Positions 16,291 through 24,741 are shown, numbered from the stretch's first letter. The stretch is 64,000 nucleotides of DNA from Clostridiales bacterium (GCA_021201475.1 JAJQEV010000119.1:1-64000); one strand, 5' to 3'. The notes: a model not told the origin generated them from the letters alone. Program-made: numbers and translations.

Positions 16291-16575
16291 GACCCCAAAA
16301 GCGCAGAAGGGATGAAAGACCTGGCAGGCCAGCGCAGAGAGTCGGCGGATGCTGTAAGCCGATGTGACGTGCCTGGTGTATGACTGATCCCAGAGCTGAC
16401 GGCCTGAATTTCGCCTGAGGGCGGATAGTAGGGCAGTACGGCAGGACACCGTTATCCGTCCGGGCCTTGTTGGAGGCCGCAGAGGGCCAGACCGTGATGT
16501 CTGGCTGAATCAGGGTGGTACCGCGTATCCTACGCCCCTGACCGGTAAGCTGGTCGGCAGGCGTTTTTCTTTTTG
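16291..16575 (+). ncRNA. T-box leader of leuA (leucine, CUG specifier)
   Basis: A tRNA-sensing leader that ends transcription when leucyl-tRNA is charged. The T-box AGGGTGGTACCGCG is at 16512-16525; its TGGT pairs with the ACCA end of uncharged tRNA-Leu. Stem I begins near 16300, with base-pairing GGGAT (16310-16314) and ATCCC (16387-16391), and the conserved AGAGAG and GCTGTAAGCC distal elements lie between. The codon next to the closing helix on the 3' side is CTG at 16384-16386, followed by A, as expected for a leucine specifier. The terminator stem at 16532-16566 ends in a T-rich tail. The specifier call rests on hand folding. Confidence 0.88.
16532..16575 (+). terminator. T-box terminator before leuA
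   Basis: ACGCCC-CTGACC pairs with GGTC-GGC-AGGCGT, then TTTTCTTTTT. It competes with the antiterminator formed by the T-box sequence when uncharged tRNA-Leu binds. Confidence 0.85.
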
Positions 16576-16638
16576 CCCTGCGGCCGAATCCTGCGGCAGT
16601 GCCGCACACAAAATCTGAATCTTGGAGGAATCACAATC

Positions 16639-18324
16639 ATGCACGGCTACGAAAAGTATATCCCGTTCAAGCCCCAGCCCATTGAGAACCGCACCTGGCC
16701 GGACAAGGTCATCACCAAGGCCCCCATCTGGTGCTCCGTGGACCTGCGGGACGGCAACCAGGCTCTCATCGACCCCATGAACATGGAGGAGAAGCTGGAA
16801 ATGTTCCACATGCTGGTGGATGAGATCGGCGTGAAGGAAGTGGAAATCGGATTCCCCTCTGCGTCTGACACGGACTACAGCATCTGCCGGGAGCTGATTG
16901 AGGGGGGCCACATCCCCGATGACGTGACCATCCAGGTGCTGGTGCAGGCCCGGGAGCACCTCATCAAAAAGACCTTTGAGGCCATCCAGGGGGCCAAGCA
17001 CGTTATCTTCCACTTCTACAACTCCACCTCCACCCTCCAGCGGGAGGTCGTGTTCCACACCGATGTGGAGGGCGTCAAGAAAATCGCCACCGACGCCGCT
17101 GACCTGATTTACGAGATGGCCCAGCCGGTGATTGCCTCCGGCATGGACCTGCGGTATGAGTACTCTCCGGAGTCCTTCATGGGGACGGAGATGGACGCGG
17201 CGGTGGACATCTGCGCCGCCGTGCTGGATCACCTCCACGCTGACGCTGACCACAAGGTCATTCTGAACCTGCCCACCACCGTGGAGAACTGTATGCCCAA
17301 CCAGTTCGCTGACGAGATGGAGTATTTTATCCGCAAGCTGCCCGGACGAGAGCGGGCCATCATCTCCCTCCACCCCCACAATGACCGGGGCTGCGGCGTC
17401 GCCACCACTGAGGCCGGCCTGCTGGCCGGAGCGGAGCGGGTGGAAGCCTGCCTCTTCGGCAACGGTGAGCGCACCGGCAACGTGGACATGATCACCGTGG
17501 CCATGAATATGTACGTCCAGGGGGTAGACCCGGAGTTGGACTTCAGCCACATGGACCGCATCATCAGCATGTACGAGCGCTGCACCAAGATGAAGGTGCC
17601 GGAGCGCCAGCCCTACGGCGGCGACCTGGTGTTCACCGCCTTCTCCGGCAGCCATCAGGACGCCATCAACAAGGGCTTCAACTACATGGCGGAGCATCAC
17701 TCCGAGAAGTGGATGGTGCCCTATCTGCCCATTGACCCCACCGACCTGGGCCGGGCCTATGAGCCGGTGCGCATCAACTCCCAGTCCGGCAAGGGCGGCG
17801 CGGCCTTCATTATGAACCACAAGTTCGGCTTCGATATGCCCAAGGCCATGCACGCCGAGTTCGGGGCCATCGTCCAGGCGGAGTCCGACCGCCAGGGGGT
17901 GGAGCTGAAGCCGGACGTGATTTTCCAGCTTTTCAAACAGGAATACCTGGAGGTGGATGGACCCTATCGCCTCATCAGCAACAAGCTGCGGGCGAATGTG
18001 GAGAACGGCGTGGCCCACTCCTTCTTCTACGGCAAGCTCCAGCATAAGGACACCGTCTTTGAGGTGCAGGGCGAGGGCAACGGCCCCATCGACGCCTTCT
18101 TCAACGCCATCGCCAACGAGCGCATGAGCCGCTATCAGTTCATTGACTATAAGGAGCACGCCATCAGCCAGGGCTCTGACTCCCAGGCCGTAGCCTATAT
18201 CCAGCTGCGCACCCTGGACGGTCAGGACGTGTTCGGCGTGGGCATTGACCACAACATCTCCATGGCCTCCATCAAGGGCATCCTGTGCGCCGTGAACCGG
18301 GCCTGGGCTGCGGAGCGGAAGTAA
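16639..18324 (+). CDS. leuA: 2-isopropylmalate synthase
   Basis: A 561-residue enzyme that condenses acetyl-CoA with 2-oxoisovalerate, the first committed step of leucine synthesis. It is the longer type 2 form: an early CSVDLRDGNQALIDPM segment with the metal-binding Asp, the HPHNDRGCGVATTEAG metal site (His-x-His) in the TIM barrel, GNGERTGNVDM, and a C-terminal LeuA dimer domain that carries leucine feedback inhibition. The ATG at 16639 follows TTGGAGGA. Control by the upstream leucine T-box agrees with the function. A hairpin terminator follows the gene, so it is monocistronic, with no leuB, leuC or leuD beside it. Confidence 0.97.
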   Translation: MHGYEKYIPFKPQPIENRTWPDKVITKAPIWCSVDLRDGNQALIDPMNMEEKLEMFHMLVDEIGVKEVEIGFPSASDTDYSICRELIEGGHIPDDVTIQVLVQAREHLIKKTFEAIQGAKHVIFHFYNSTSTLQREVVFHTDVEGVKKIATDAADLIYEMAQPVIASGMDLRYEYSPESFMGTEMDAAVDICAAVLDHLHADADHKVILNLPTTVENCMPNQFADEMEYFIRKLPGRERAIISLHPHNDRGCGVATTEAGLLAGAERVEACLFGNGERTGNVDMITVAMNMYVQGVDPELDFSHMDRIISMYERCTKMKVPERQPYGGDLVFTAFSGSHQDAINKGFNYMAEHHSEKWMVPYLPIDPTDLGRAYEPVRINSQSGKGGAAFIMNHKFGFDMPKAMHAEFGAIVQAESDRQGVELKPDVIFQLFKQEYLEVDGPYRLISNKLRANVENGVAHSFFYGKLQHKDTVFEVQGEGNGPIDAFFNAIANERMSRYQFIDYKEHAISQGSDSQAVAYIQLRTLDGQDVFGVGIDHNISMASIKGILCAVNRAWAAERK

Positions 18325-18377
18325 GTCGCTGGAGACAAGCGGAGGGCGCTGTCCCCCAAACATGAATCAAAAAGTAC

Positions 18378-18415
18378 GGGTGGATTGCCGGTTATCAGGC
18401 AATCCACCCATTTTG
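18378..18415 (+). terminator. Terminator of leuA
   Basis: A perfect 12-bp stem GGGTGGATTGCC/GGCAATCCACCC (18378-18409) followed by ATTTTGC. Confidence 0.8.
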
Positions 18416-18636
18416 CATCTGAAAAAACAGAAAGATTAGGACGCAGAGAAAAGAAAAAAATAGGAGAGATACGTTTCCGCACAGAACAGCAGATTAGCAC
18501 GAACAAAGGAAAAACGACGTGTTTGCCAGCCACCATCGGCGGCAGCGTTGGTGCGTATCAGGCTACATCGTCTGTTGCCTGATAGACCACTGACAGAGTG
18601 GACAGCGCGAAGCCCTACTGGGATAGGAGGGAGATT

Positions 18637-18672
18637 CTTAAGAGGGAGTGAGTCCTCGAACTCCCTCTTAAG
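18637..18672. repeat. Perfect 13-bp inverted repeat
   Basis: CTTAAGAGGGAGT at 18637-18649 and its exact complement at 18660-18672, 10-base loop. No T run follows on either side. Confidence 0.7.
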
Positions 18673-18686
18673 CCACCCTCTTTCCC

Positions 18687-18712
18687 CCATTTCTCGGCGG
18701 CGCGAGAAATGG
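18687..18712. repeat. Perfect 10-bp inverted repeat
   Basis: CCATTTCTCG and CGAGAAATGG enclose a GCGGCG loop, only 15 bp from the preceding inverted repeat. Confidence 0.65.
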
Positions 18713-18798
18713 AGCCCGAACCTATTTCTTTTATCAATCCTTGTCAAAGGAGTACAAACTCCTTAAATTGATGACATTGCCAATGCCGGGGAACCCGC

Positions 18799-19938
18799 TC
18801 ACGCCCGGTCGGCGTCGCAGATGGCGGAGAACTTTTTCATCGCTCCGGGAATGTCGATGCGCTGGGGGCAGAGCCGGGTGCAGCGTCCGCAGGCGATGCA
18901 GCGGTTGGGCAGCTTGTCTTCCGGCAGTTCCCGCACCTTGCCGTGGGCGCTGCCGCTGGCGTAGACGCTGATGTCGTTGTACAGCGCCAGCAGGTCGGGG
19001 ATGTCCAGCCCCACGGGGCAGCCGTCGCAGTAGTGGCACTTCGTGCAGGGCACGTTGACGGTGCGGTGGAACAGGTCGAAGGCGCTCCAAAGGGTGTTCA
19101 GCTTCTCCTGGCTCAGGGGTTCCAGGTTGGAGAAGGTGTCCACGTTGTCCTCCGCCTGCTCCAGGGTGCTCATGCCGCTGAGCACCACCTGCACCTCCGG
19201 CAGGGTGCGAACGAAGCGGAAGGCCCAGGAGGCGATGGACTGCTCCGGCTCCGCCTCCTTCAGCATGGCGTCCGCCTCCGGACACAGCGAGGCCAGCCGC
19301 CCGCCCCGGCAGGGCTCCATGACCCAGACCTTCAGGCCGTGGGCGGTGATGATCTCATACTGGCGTTTGGCGTCCTGGAGCGTCCAGTCCAGGTAGTTCA
19401 GCTGGATTTGTACGAACTCAAAGGTATCCGGGTAGCGGTTCAGGAAGTCCTCCAGCATCTCCGGCGTGGCGTGGCTGGAGAAGCCCAGGTGATGGATGCG
19501 CCCCGCCCGCTTCTGCTCCAGCAGGTAGTCCACCACGCCCATTTTGGGGTCGATGTAGATGGGGAAGGAGCCGTCGCTCATGTTATGGAGGAGGTAAAAG
19601 TCGAAATAGTCCACACCGCAGCGGCGGAGCTGCTCCTCAAAGATGGCGGGCACGTCCTCCGGCTGCTTCACATCCCAGCCCGGCATCTTGTCGGCCAGGT
19701 AGTAGCTGTCCCGGGGGTACTTGCTCAGCGCCTTGCCGATGAAGCACTCAGACTTGCCGCCGTGGTACATATAAGCCGTGTCGTAATAGTTGACGCCGTG
19801 GCTGTAGACATAGTCAATGATTTCCTGAGCCTTTTCCTCATCGATGGGCGCGCCCCGTCCTTCCCCTGCCGTGGGGAGGCGCATATTGCCCATGCCCAGA
19901 ATGGAAAGCTCCGCTTCCTGAAACGGGAGATAACGCAT
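18799..19938 (-). CDS. Aldo/keto reductase with C-terminal ferredoxin-type domain
   Basis: A 379-residue protein. Residues 1-270 form the aldo/keto reductase barrel, with the tyrosine of the catalytic set in GVNYYDTAYMYHGGKSE and the usual HHLGFSSH segment. The C-terminal 100 residues hold cysteine clusters CTKCHYCDGCP and CIACGRCTRLCP, the pattern of 4Fe-4S centres. This fusion is common in anaerobes, where it probably passes electrons between an iron-sulphur partner and a carbonyl substrate. The ATG at 19938 gives the family-like start MRYLPF; an in-frame GTG at 19950 is less likely. Substrate unknown. No close operon partner. Confidence 0.88.
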   Translation of the reverse strand: MRYLPFQEAELSILGMGNMRLPTAGEGRGAPIDEEKAQEIIDYVYSHGVNYYDTAYMYHGGKSECFIGKALSKYPRDSYYLADKMPGWDVKQPEDVPAIFEEQLRRCGVDYFDFYLLHNMSDGSFPIYIDPKMGVVDYLLEQKRAGRIHHLGFSSHATPEMLEDFLNRYPDTFEFVQIQLNYLDWTLQDAKRQYEIITAHGLKVWVMEPCRGGRLASLCPEADAMLKEAEPEQSIASWAFRFVRTLPEVQVVLSGMSTLEQAEDNVDTFSNLEPLSQEKLNTLWSAFDLFHRTVNVPCTKCHYCDGCPVGLDIPDLLALYNDISVYASGSAHGKVRELPEDKLPNRCIACGRCTRLCPQRIDIPGAMKKFSAICDADRA

Positions 19939-20117
19939 GGTTCTGTACACTCACTTTCTAAGTAGGATAGGGCCGGGCGGCTGCGGCGCAGCCCACATTC
20001 CCGGCTAATGATTCATTATACCACAGGCAGGCAACATTTGCCAGGGTCGGAGCATCATTTGCCGTCAAAAAAAGTTTGCAAATTGGCAAAAAATAATTTC
20101 CGTAAGTGGGCGCAGTA

Positions 20118-20126
20118 TGCTATAAT
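20118..20126 (+). promoter_or_regulatory. Extended -10 promoter of the Nudix gene
   Basis: TGCTATAAT at 20118-20126 is an extended -10 element. I see no clear -35 box at the right distance. The gap 19939-20209 otherwise shows nothing notable. Confidence 0.5.
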
Positions 20127-20209
20127 AAGGAAAGGGACACGACGTTTGGCAGGCAGGCTCTGCGGCGCACCCCGCCGCAGCCCCTCAGAAGGAACGGAGG
20201 CGCAGCGAT

Positions 20210-20614
20210 ATGACGCACTTGAAGGTTGTAGGCGCGATTTTGATCTATGACGGAAAAATCCTCTGCATGAAGCGGCGAAAGGGGCAAAATGAGGCCACCA
20301 GCCTGAAATACGAGTTTCCAGGGGGCAAAATCGACCCGGGGGAGACCCGCACCCAGGCCCTGGCCAGGGAACTGGAGGAGGAGATGGACCTGCACCTGAC
20401 CATCCGGGAGGAGGACTTCTACCAGGAGGTTCATCACCAGTATGCCAGCTTCTTCATCACCATGTATGTGTATAAGTGCTATATGTCCTCCCCCGCGTTC
20501 GTGCAGAAGGAGCACGTAGACCACCGCTGGCTGACCCCTTCGGAGCTGCCGGAGCTGGAGTGGGCGCCGGCGGACCGGTATGTGGTATCCCGTCTGCGGT
20601 ATGAGACGGTGTAG
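20210..20614 (+). CDS. MutT-type Nudix hydrolase
   Basis: A 134-residue cytosolic pyrophosphohydrolase. The Nudix box is complete at residues 38-59, from GGKIDPGETR to RELEEEM, including the metal-binding REXXEE glutamates. Size and the (V/I)GAILI-YDGKILCMKRRKG start fit the MutT group, which removes 8-oxo-dGTP from the nucleotide pool or acts on related nucleotides; the precise substrate is not fixed by the motif. The start is set by GGAACGGAGG upstream. It stands alone between an oppositely oriented reductase gene and pfkA. Confidence 0.9.
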   Translation: MTHLKVVGAILIYDGKILCMKRRKGQNEATSLKYEFPGGKIDPGETRTQALARELEEEMDLHLTIREEDFYQEVHHQYASFFITMYVYKCYMSSPAFVQKEHVDHRWLTPSELPELEWAPADRYVVSRLRYETV

Positions 20615-20671
20615 CGCCGCTGCGTTTGGGAAAATCCTACATAAGGCGCTGTCAAATTCCACAGAAAATAG

Positions 20672-20700
20672 TTGAATCTGTAAAAAGATAGTGCTACAAT
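20672..20700 (+). promoter_or_regulatory. Promoter of the phosphofructokinase gene
   Basis: TTGAAT (20672-20677), 17 bp, TACAAT (20695-20700), about 75 bp before the start codon. Confidence 0.7.
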
Positions 20701-20777
20701 AATATTTGAACCTACCCGCCGCCCGGAGGCGGTGGGGCAACTATGAAAATTTACAAAAGTAAAGGAGTGTAATTCGT

Positions 20778-21863
20778 ATGAAACGAGTCGGTTTACTCAC
20801 CAGCGGCGGCGACTGCCAGGCGCTGAACGCCACCATGCGGGGCATCAGCAAGGCCCTGTACAATATGTACGGGGAGGAGGTCGAAATCGTCGGCTTCCTG
20901 GACGGCTACAAGGGCCTGATTTATGAGGATTATGTCAAGCTTTCCCCCGCCGATTTCAGCGGCATCCTCACCAAGGGCGGCACCATTCTGGGCACCAGCC
21001 GCCAGCCCTTCAAGGATATGCGCACGCCGGACGCCAACGGCCTGGACAAGGTGGAGGCCATGAAAACCACCTACCGCCGCCTGCGGCTGGACTGCCTGTA
21101 CGTCCTGGGCGGCAACGGCAGCCAAAAGACCGCCAACCTCCTCAGCGAGGAGGGGCTGAACGTCATCGGTATGCCCAAGACCATTGACAACGACCTGTGG
21201 GGGACCGACACCACCTTCGGCTTCCAGTCCGCCATCGACGTGGCCACCAACGCCATGGACGCCATCCACACCACCGCCGCCTCTCACAACCGTTGCTTCA
21301 TCGTGGAAATCATGGGCCACAAGGCCGGTTGGCTGACCCTGAATGCAGGCATGGCCAGCGGCGCGGACATCATCCTCATCCCCGAAATCCCCTATGACAT
21401 CGATAACGTCATCAAGGCCGTCCAGAACCGCAACAAGCGGGGCCGCGGCTTCACCATCATCGCCGTGGCGGAGGGCGCCATGACCATGGAGGACGCCGGG
21501 ATGAAGAAGAAGGCGTACAAGAAGCGCGTTGAGGATATGCTGCGGAACTATCCCTCCATCTCCTATGAAATTGCCGACCAGATCAAGGCGGGCACCGGTC
21601 TGGAATGTCGGGTCACGGTGCCGGGCCACATGCAGCGGGGCGGCCAGCCCAACGCCTATGACCGGGTGCTGTCCAGCCGTCTGGGTACCTATGGCGCTAT
21701 CCTGTTCAGCCAGGGCAAGTTCGGCGATATGGTGGCCATCCGTGACCATAAAATCACCAGCGTCCCCCTCAGCGAGGTGGCGGGCAAACTGAAAACCGTC
21801 CCCATCGATTCGGACATCATCACCGAGGCCCGTATGCTGGGCATCAGCTTCGGCGACCGGTGA
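20778..21863 (+). CDS. pfkA: 6-phosphofructokinase
   Basis: A 361-residue glycolytic enzyme that phosphorylates fructose 6-phosphate. The N-terminal TSGGDCQALNA loop, GGNGSQKTA (111-119), PKTIDND (133-139, with catalytic Asp137) and the effector/substrate segment MGHKAGWL are all visible. Two positions that separate ATP from pyrophosphate users point in different directions: Gly114 is ATP-like whereas Lys134 is pyrophosphate-like, and the usual GGDGS Asp is Asn113. This combination is typical of the long mixed group (group III) of phosphofructokinases, so the phosphate donor is open. A strong ribosome binding site (AAAGGAG) precedes the ATG. Confidence 0.92.
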   Translation: MKRVGLLTSGGDCQALNATMRGISKALYNMYGEEVEIVGFLDGYKGLIYEDYVKLSPADFSGILTKGGTILGTSRQPFKDMRTPDANGLDKVEAMKTTYRRLRLDCLYVLGGNGSQKTANLLSEEGLNVIGMPKTIDNDLWGTDTTFGFQSAIDVATNAMDAIHTTAASHNRCFIVEIMGHKAGWLTLNAGMASGADIILIPEIPYDIDNVIKAVQNRNKRGRGFTIIAVAEGAMTMEDAGMKKKAYKKRVEDMLRNYPSISYEIADQIKAGTGLECRVTVPGHMQRGGQPNAYDRVLSSRLGTYGAILFSQGKFGDMVAIRDHKITSVPLSEVAGKLKTVPIDSDIITEARMLGISFGDR

Positions 21864-21893
21864 GCGACCCTCTCCCTGTCTAAAGTTATAAAC

Positions 21894-21937
21894 ACAGCGC
21901 CCTGCGCCAGGCAATTCGCCTGTACGCAGGGCGCTGT
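21894..21937. terminator. Bidirectional terminator between pfkA and phosphoesterase gene
   Basis: A 13-bp stem ACAGCGCCCTGCG/CGCAGGGCGCTGT, with an inner CAGGC/GCCTG pair, sits between convergent genes. TCTATT follows on the plus strand and TTTATAAC on the minus strand. Confidence 0.75.
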
Positions 21938-21938
21938 T

Positions 21939-22544
21939 CTATTGCCCAGGTTCGTCAAGCTCAAAGATGGCATAGCCGCAGGCATTGATGATGGTGGTGT
22001 CCCCATAGGGCGTGACCGCAGGGATTTTGACGCCGTAGCTCTTGTGAATGTGGCCGTGGACGAAGTACCGGGGCTGGTACTTGTCCAGTAGGTCACGGAA
22101 GGTCACAAAGCCCTGATGGCAGGGGGAGTCAAAATCGTTAATCCGGTAGGCGGGGGCATGGGTCAGTAGGATGTCAAACCCCTTGTTCCGCCACAGAGGG
22201 TACCAGAGGCGGTTTACCCGCCGCTGCATCTGCTGTTGGGTGTACAGGTAAGGCCCCTCCCGGTAGCGGTGGGAGCCGCCAAGGCCCAGGATGCGCACGC
22301 CCCGGTAGCAGAAAATCTCGTCCTCAATGCACTGGCAGCCCTCCGGGGGCTGGAGGTCGAAGCCAGCGTCATGGTTGCCGTGGACGTACAGCAGCGGGCA
22401 CCGGGCCATGGTGACCAGAAATTCCAGATATTCCCTGTGCAGGTCGCCACAGGCCAGAATCAGGTCAAATTCGGCCAGCGCCCCCGGCGTGTAGTAGTCA
22501 TAAAAGCGCGGGGCTTCCTCATCAGCGACGGCTAAAATTTTCAT
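21939..22544 (-). CDS. Metallophosphoesterase
   Basis: A 201-residue calcineurin-like phosphoesterase. The metal-binding motifs appear in order: CGD (residues 32-34), GNHD (55-58), LTHAPAY and VHGHIHKSYG near the C-terminus. The first motif is changed: the usual DxH near the N-terminus reads ADEE (residues 7-10), so one metal ligand set is unusual. It probably hydrolyses a phosphodiester or a nucleotide, but the substrate cannot be named. It converges with pfkA and lies 54 bp downstream of the ParB-like/BMP fusion gene on the same strand, so the two may be co-transcribed. Confidence 0.85.
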   Translation of the reverse strand: MKILAVADEEAPRFYDYYTPGALAEFDLILACGDLHREYLEFLVTMARCPLLYVHGNHDAGFDLQPPEGCQCIEDEIFCYRGVRILGLGGSHRYREGPYLYTQQQMQRRVNRLWYPLWRNKGFDILLTHAPAYRINDFDSPCHQGFVTFRDLLDKYQPRYFVHGHIHKSYGVKIPAVTPYGDTTIINACGYAIFELDEPGQ

Positions 22545-22598
22545 GGCGTTCCCGTTCTCTTCTTCTCTTTCAGTGTGGGGTGGATGGTCAGAGGTTCC

Positions 22599-24533
22599 TT
22601 AGAGCTGTGTATCCTTGACCAGGCGGCTGATGCCCACCATGTCCACGGTGGCCTTGCTCTCATCGGTCAGCTCGTCATAGGCAGGGATGGTACCTACGAT
22701 ACCGTCTACCAGCCAGTCCATGTTGATGATCTGCTCCACGCTCAGCACATGGTTCTGGTTGCAGTCCCCGTCGATGATTTGGCCGTCCTGGGTGTGCAGC
22801 GGCCCCCGGAAGGGGTGGAACTGGCCGCTGCAAACGCCCTGCCGCAGCAGATCCACCAGCTGCTGGGTGCCGTGGGGCAGCTTGTCAGAGCAGACCACAT
22901 CCACCACCCCGGTGGACATCCCCCAGTAGTAGTTCAGCGCCTTGGCCTTCTTGGCGTCCTCAGACTGGAAGGTACCGGCAAAGATGCTGCGGAGGATGTT
23001 CTCATAGTAAACGCCCCAGTGCCACATGGGGGCGGCCAGGTTCACCCTGCTGTCGCCCTTCACCTGCACCAGCCCCAGATCGGTCAGCTTGCCCGTTTGC
23101 AGCATGGCCATGTCCTGATAGGAGATCAGCTCGACGCCCTGCTGGGTCAGCCGCTGGGCGGCGGGAACGGGATTGTCTGTGGAGGACCACTCCAGATACA
23201 CCTTTGCCCGGGGATTCACCATCTGCACCCCCAGGGCGAAGGCGTTGACCCCAGCCATCATGCCGTAGATGGGGTAGTCGCACAGGTACCCCACCCGTCC
23301 GTCCTGGGACAGTGTCCCCGCAATGGCGCCGATGATAAACTTCGCCTCGTAGATGCGGGCGTAGTAGGAGGGAACATTGCGGTGGGACTTATTCAGGGAG
23401 CAGTTCAGAATGGTGATGTTGGGATGGTCGATGGCCGCCCGGAGGCTGGCGGGCAGCAGGCGGGGGGAGGTGGTAAAGAGGATGGTGTTGCCATCGGCGA
23501 TGGCCTGCTCCAGCGTTTCCTCCGCCCCCCGCTTCAGGGCGTTATAATAGGTGGTGGTGGTGATTTTGTCCTGGAACACCCGCTGCACATGGTCCCGGCC
23601 CAGCTCGTGGGCGCGGGTCCAGCCGGAGGTCTGGGCGTCCTTATCGTGGATGAAGGCCACCTTCCGCTTCTTGGGGGCGGGGGTCAGCACCTTGGAGAGG
23701 AGCCCCTTCTTGTCCCCCTCCGGGTTCAGCTTTACGTCGATGGGGTCAGGCTCCTGCTGGAGGGTGAGTTCCTTCCACGCCTTGGTCACGGACTTTTTCA
23801 GTTCCTCCAGGCTCTGCTGGCGCAGCTGTTGATAGCCGAAAATCTTCATATAGGCCAGCATGGCGTCCCCGGTGGTGATGCTCAGTTTCCCGCCGCCGCA
23901 CTGGCGGAAGGCCTGGTCAAAGTAGTAATAGGCGGTGCGGAAGCCCACCGCGTCGTCCTCGCTCCACGCCTCGTCGGGCTGCTTCCCCATCAGGCGCTGC
24001 AGCATGGCATAGCCGCCAGGCTTGGTCAGCTCCAGGCAGTTGAGTTTGCTGTATTTATAAAATTCTACAAATTCGTAATAAAGCTCCACCGCCTTGTCGC
24101 CAGTCCGGGCAGGCAGGATGCGGGTGACCTTGGCGGGGATGTTCACAGCGTCAAAGAATTTCAGCACGCTGACCCGCTTGTTGCCCTCCTCCACATAGTA
24201 GCGGTTCATGTATTCATAGACCTTGATGGGTTCCCGGATGCCCTCCTTCAGGTGGGCGGTGCAGAGGGCGCACCATTTGATGGCAAATTCGGTTTGCCCG
24301 CCCAGCAGGGGCATAAAGTTCCGGGCGAAGGCGGCGGTGCGCCCTGCGGTCTTGGTTCCGACGATGTGGTCTGCGGGGATTTGGACGAGGCCCAGTTCCA
24401 CCCCTTTGGGGAGGGTGTCCTTGCCCAGCATTTCGTCCAGCGCAGGCAGATAGGGATAAACGCCGCTGCTGACGCAGGCGCGGTATTCCTTTTGGGCCAG
24501 CTTTTGCGCGTCCTTATAATACTGTTCAGGCAT
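22599..24533 (-). CDS. Soluble ParB-like / BMP-domain fusion protein
   Basis: A 644-residue protein with two parts. Residues 1-140 contain a ParB/sulfiredoxin-like segment, seen in IKVYEYMNRYYVEEGNKRVSVLKFFDAV, where EGNKRVSV (116-123) is the family's core. Residues about 290-620 match the BMP (PnrA/Med) ligand-binding domain of nucleoside ABC importers, including YYARIYEAKFIIGAIAGTLSQDGRVGYL. No signal peptide or membrane segment is present, so unlike normal BMP lipoproteins it stays in the cytosol. It may sense a nucleoside and act as a regulator; this is inference. No transporter genes adjoin it. It starts at 24533, with GAAAGGAAGG upstream. Confidence 0.82.
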   Translation of the reverse strand: MPEQYYKDAQKLAQKEYRACVSSGVYPYLPALDEMLGKDTLPKGVELGLVQIPADHIVGTKTAGRTAAFARNFMPLLGGQTEFAIKWCALCTAHLKEGIREPIKVYEYMNRYYVEEGNKRVSVLKFFDAVNIPAKVTRILPARTGDKAVELYYEFVEFYKYSKLNCLELTKPGGYAMLQRLMGKQPDEAWSEDDAVGFRTAYYYFDQAFRQCGGGKLSITTGDAMLAYMKIFGYQQLRQQSLEELKKSVTKAWKELTLQQEPDPIDVKLNPEGDKKGLLSKVLTPAPKKRKVAFIHDKDAQTSGWTRAHELGRDHVQRVFQDKITTTTYYNALKRGAEETLEQAIADGNTILFTTSPRLLPASLRAAIDHPNITILNCSLNKSHRNVPSYYARIYEAKFIIGAIAGTLSQDGRVGYLCDYPIYGMMAGVNAFALGVQMVNPRAKVYLEWSSTDNPVPAAQRLTQQGVELISYQDMAMLQTGKLTDLGLVQVKGDSRVNLAAPMWHWGVYYENILRSIFAGTFQSEDAKKAKALNYYWGMSTGVVDVVCSDKLPHGTQQLVDLLRQGVCSGQFHPFRGPLHTQDGQIIDGDCNQNHVLSVEQIINMDWLVDGIVGTIPAYDELTDESKATVDMVGISRLVKDTQL

Positions 24534-24693
24534 GAGGAATCCTTCCTTTCCGGTTCATGCGGCCAGGGCGAAGCGCCGGGGCCGTGCTGCTTAGTACGGC
24601 ATTATCATAGCGGCTTCCTCCAGCGCCGTCAAGAAGTGAATGTGGAAAATTTATCCTGAAATAGGACAAATGCACCGGCATTTTGCCATAGAA

Positions 24694-24729
24694 AAACGCA
24701 TAACAGGGCAGATGCCCCGTTATGCGTTT
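24694..24729 (-). terminator. Terminator of rex
   Basis: AAACGCATAAC-GGGGC stem with a 3-base loop (24694-24729). On the minus strand it is followed by a short T run. Confidence 0.8.
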
Positions 24730-24741
24730 GGAATTGCGCGG

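Larger units (their letters stand above)
18416..18790. other. Gene-free stretch with clustered inverted repeats
   Basis: About 375 bp between leuA and the aldo/keto reductase gene holds no convincing gene. It is A-rich at the left, then carries at least three perfect inverted repeats: TATCAGGC at 18556-18563 with 18577-18584, CTTAAGAGGGAGT at 18637-18649 with 18660-18672, and CCATTTCTCG at 18687-18696 with 18703-18712. A minus-strand frame of 103 codons runs through it without a ribosome binding site. It may be a miniature mobile element, a decayed repeat or a structured RNA. Confidence 0.5.

Noticed and set aside
18436..18747. A 103-codon minus-strand frame through the intergenic hairpins
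   Set aside because: No ribosome binding site, odd composition (Arg/Ser/Phe-rich) and it runs through three inverted repeats; more likely a chance frame or relic.
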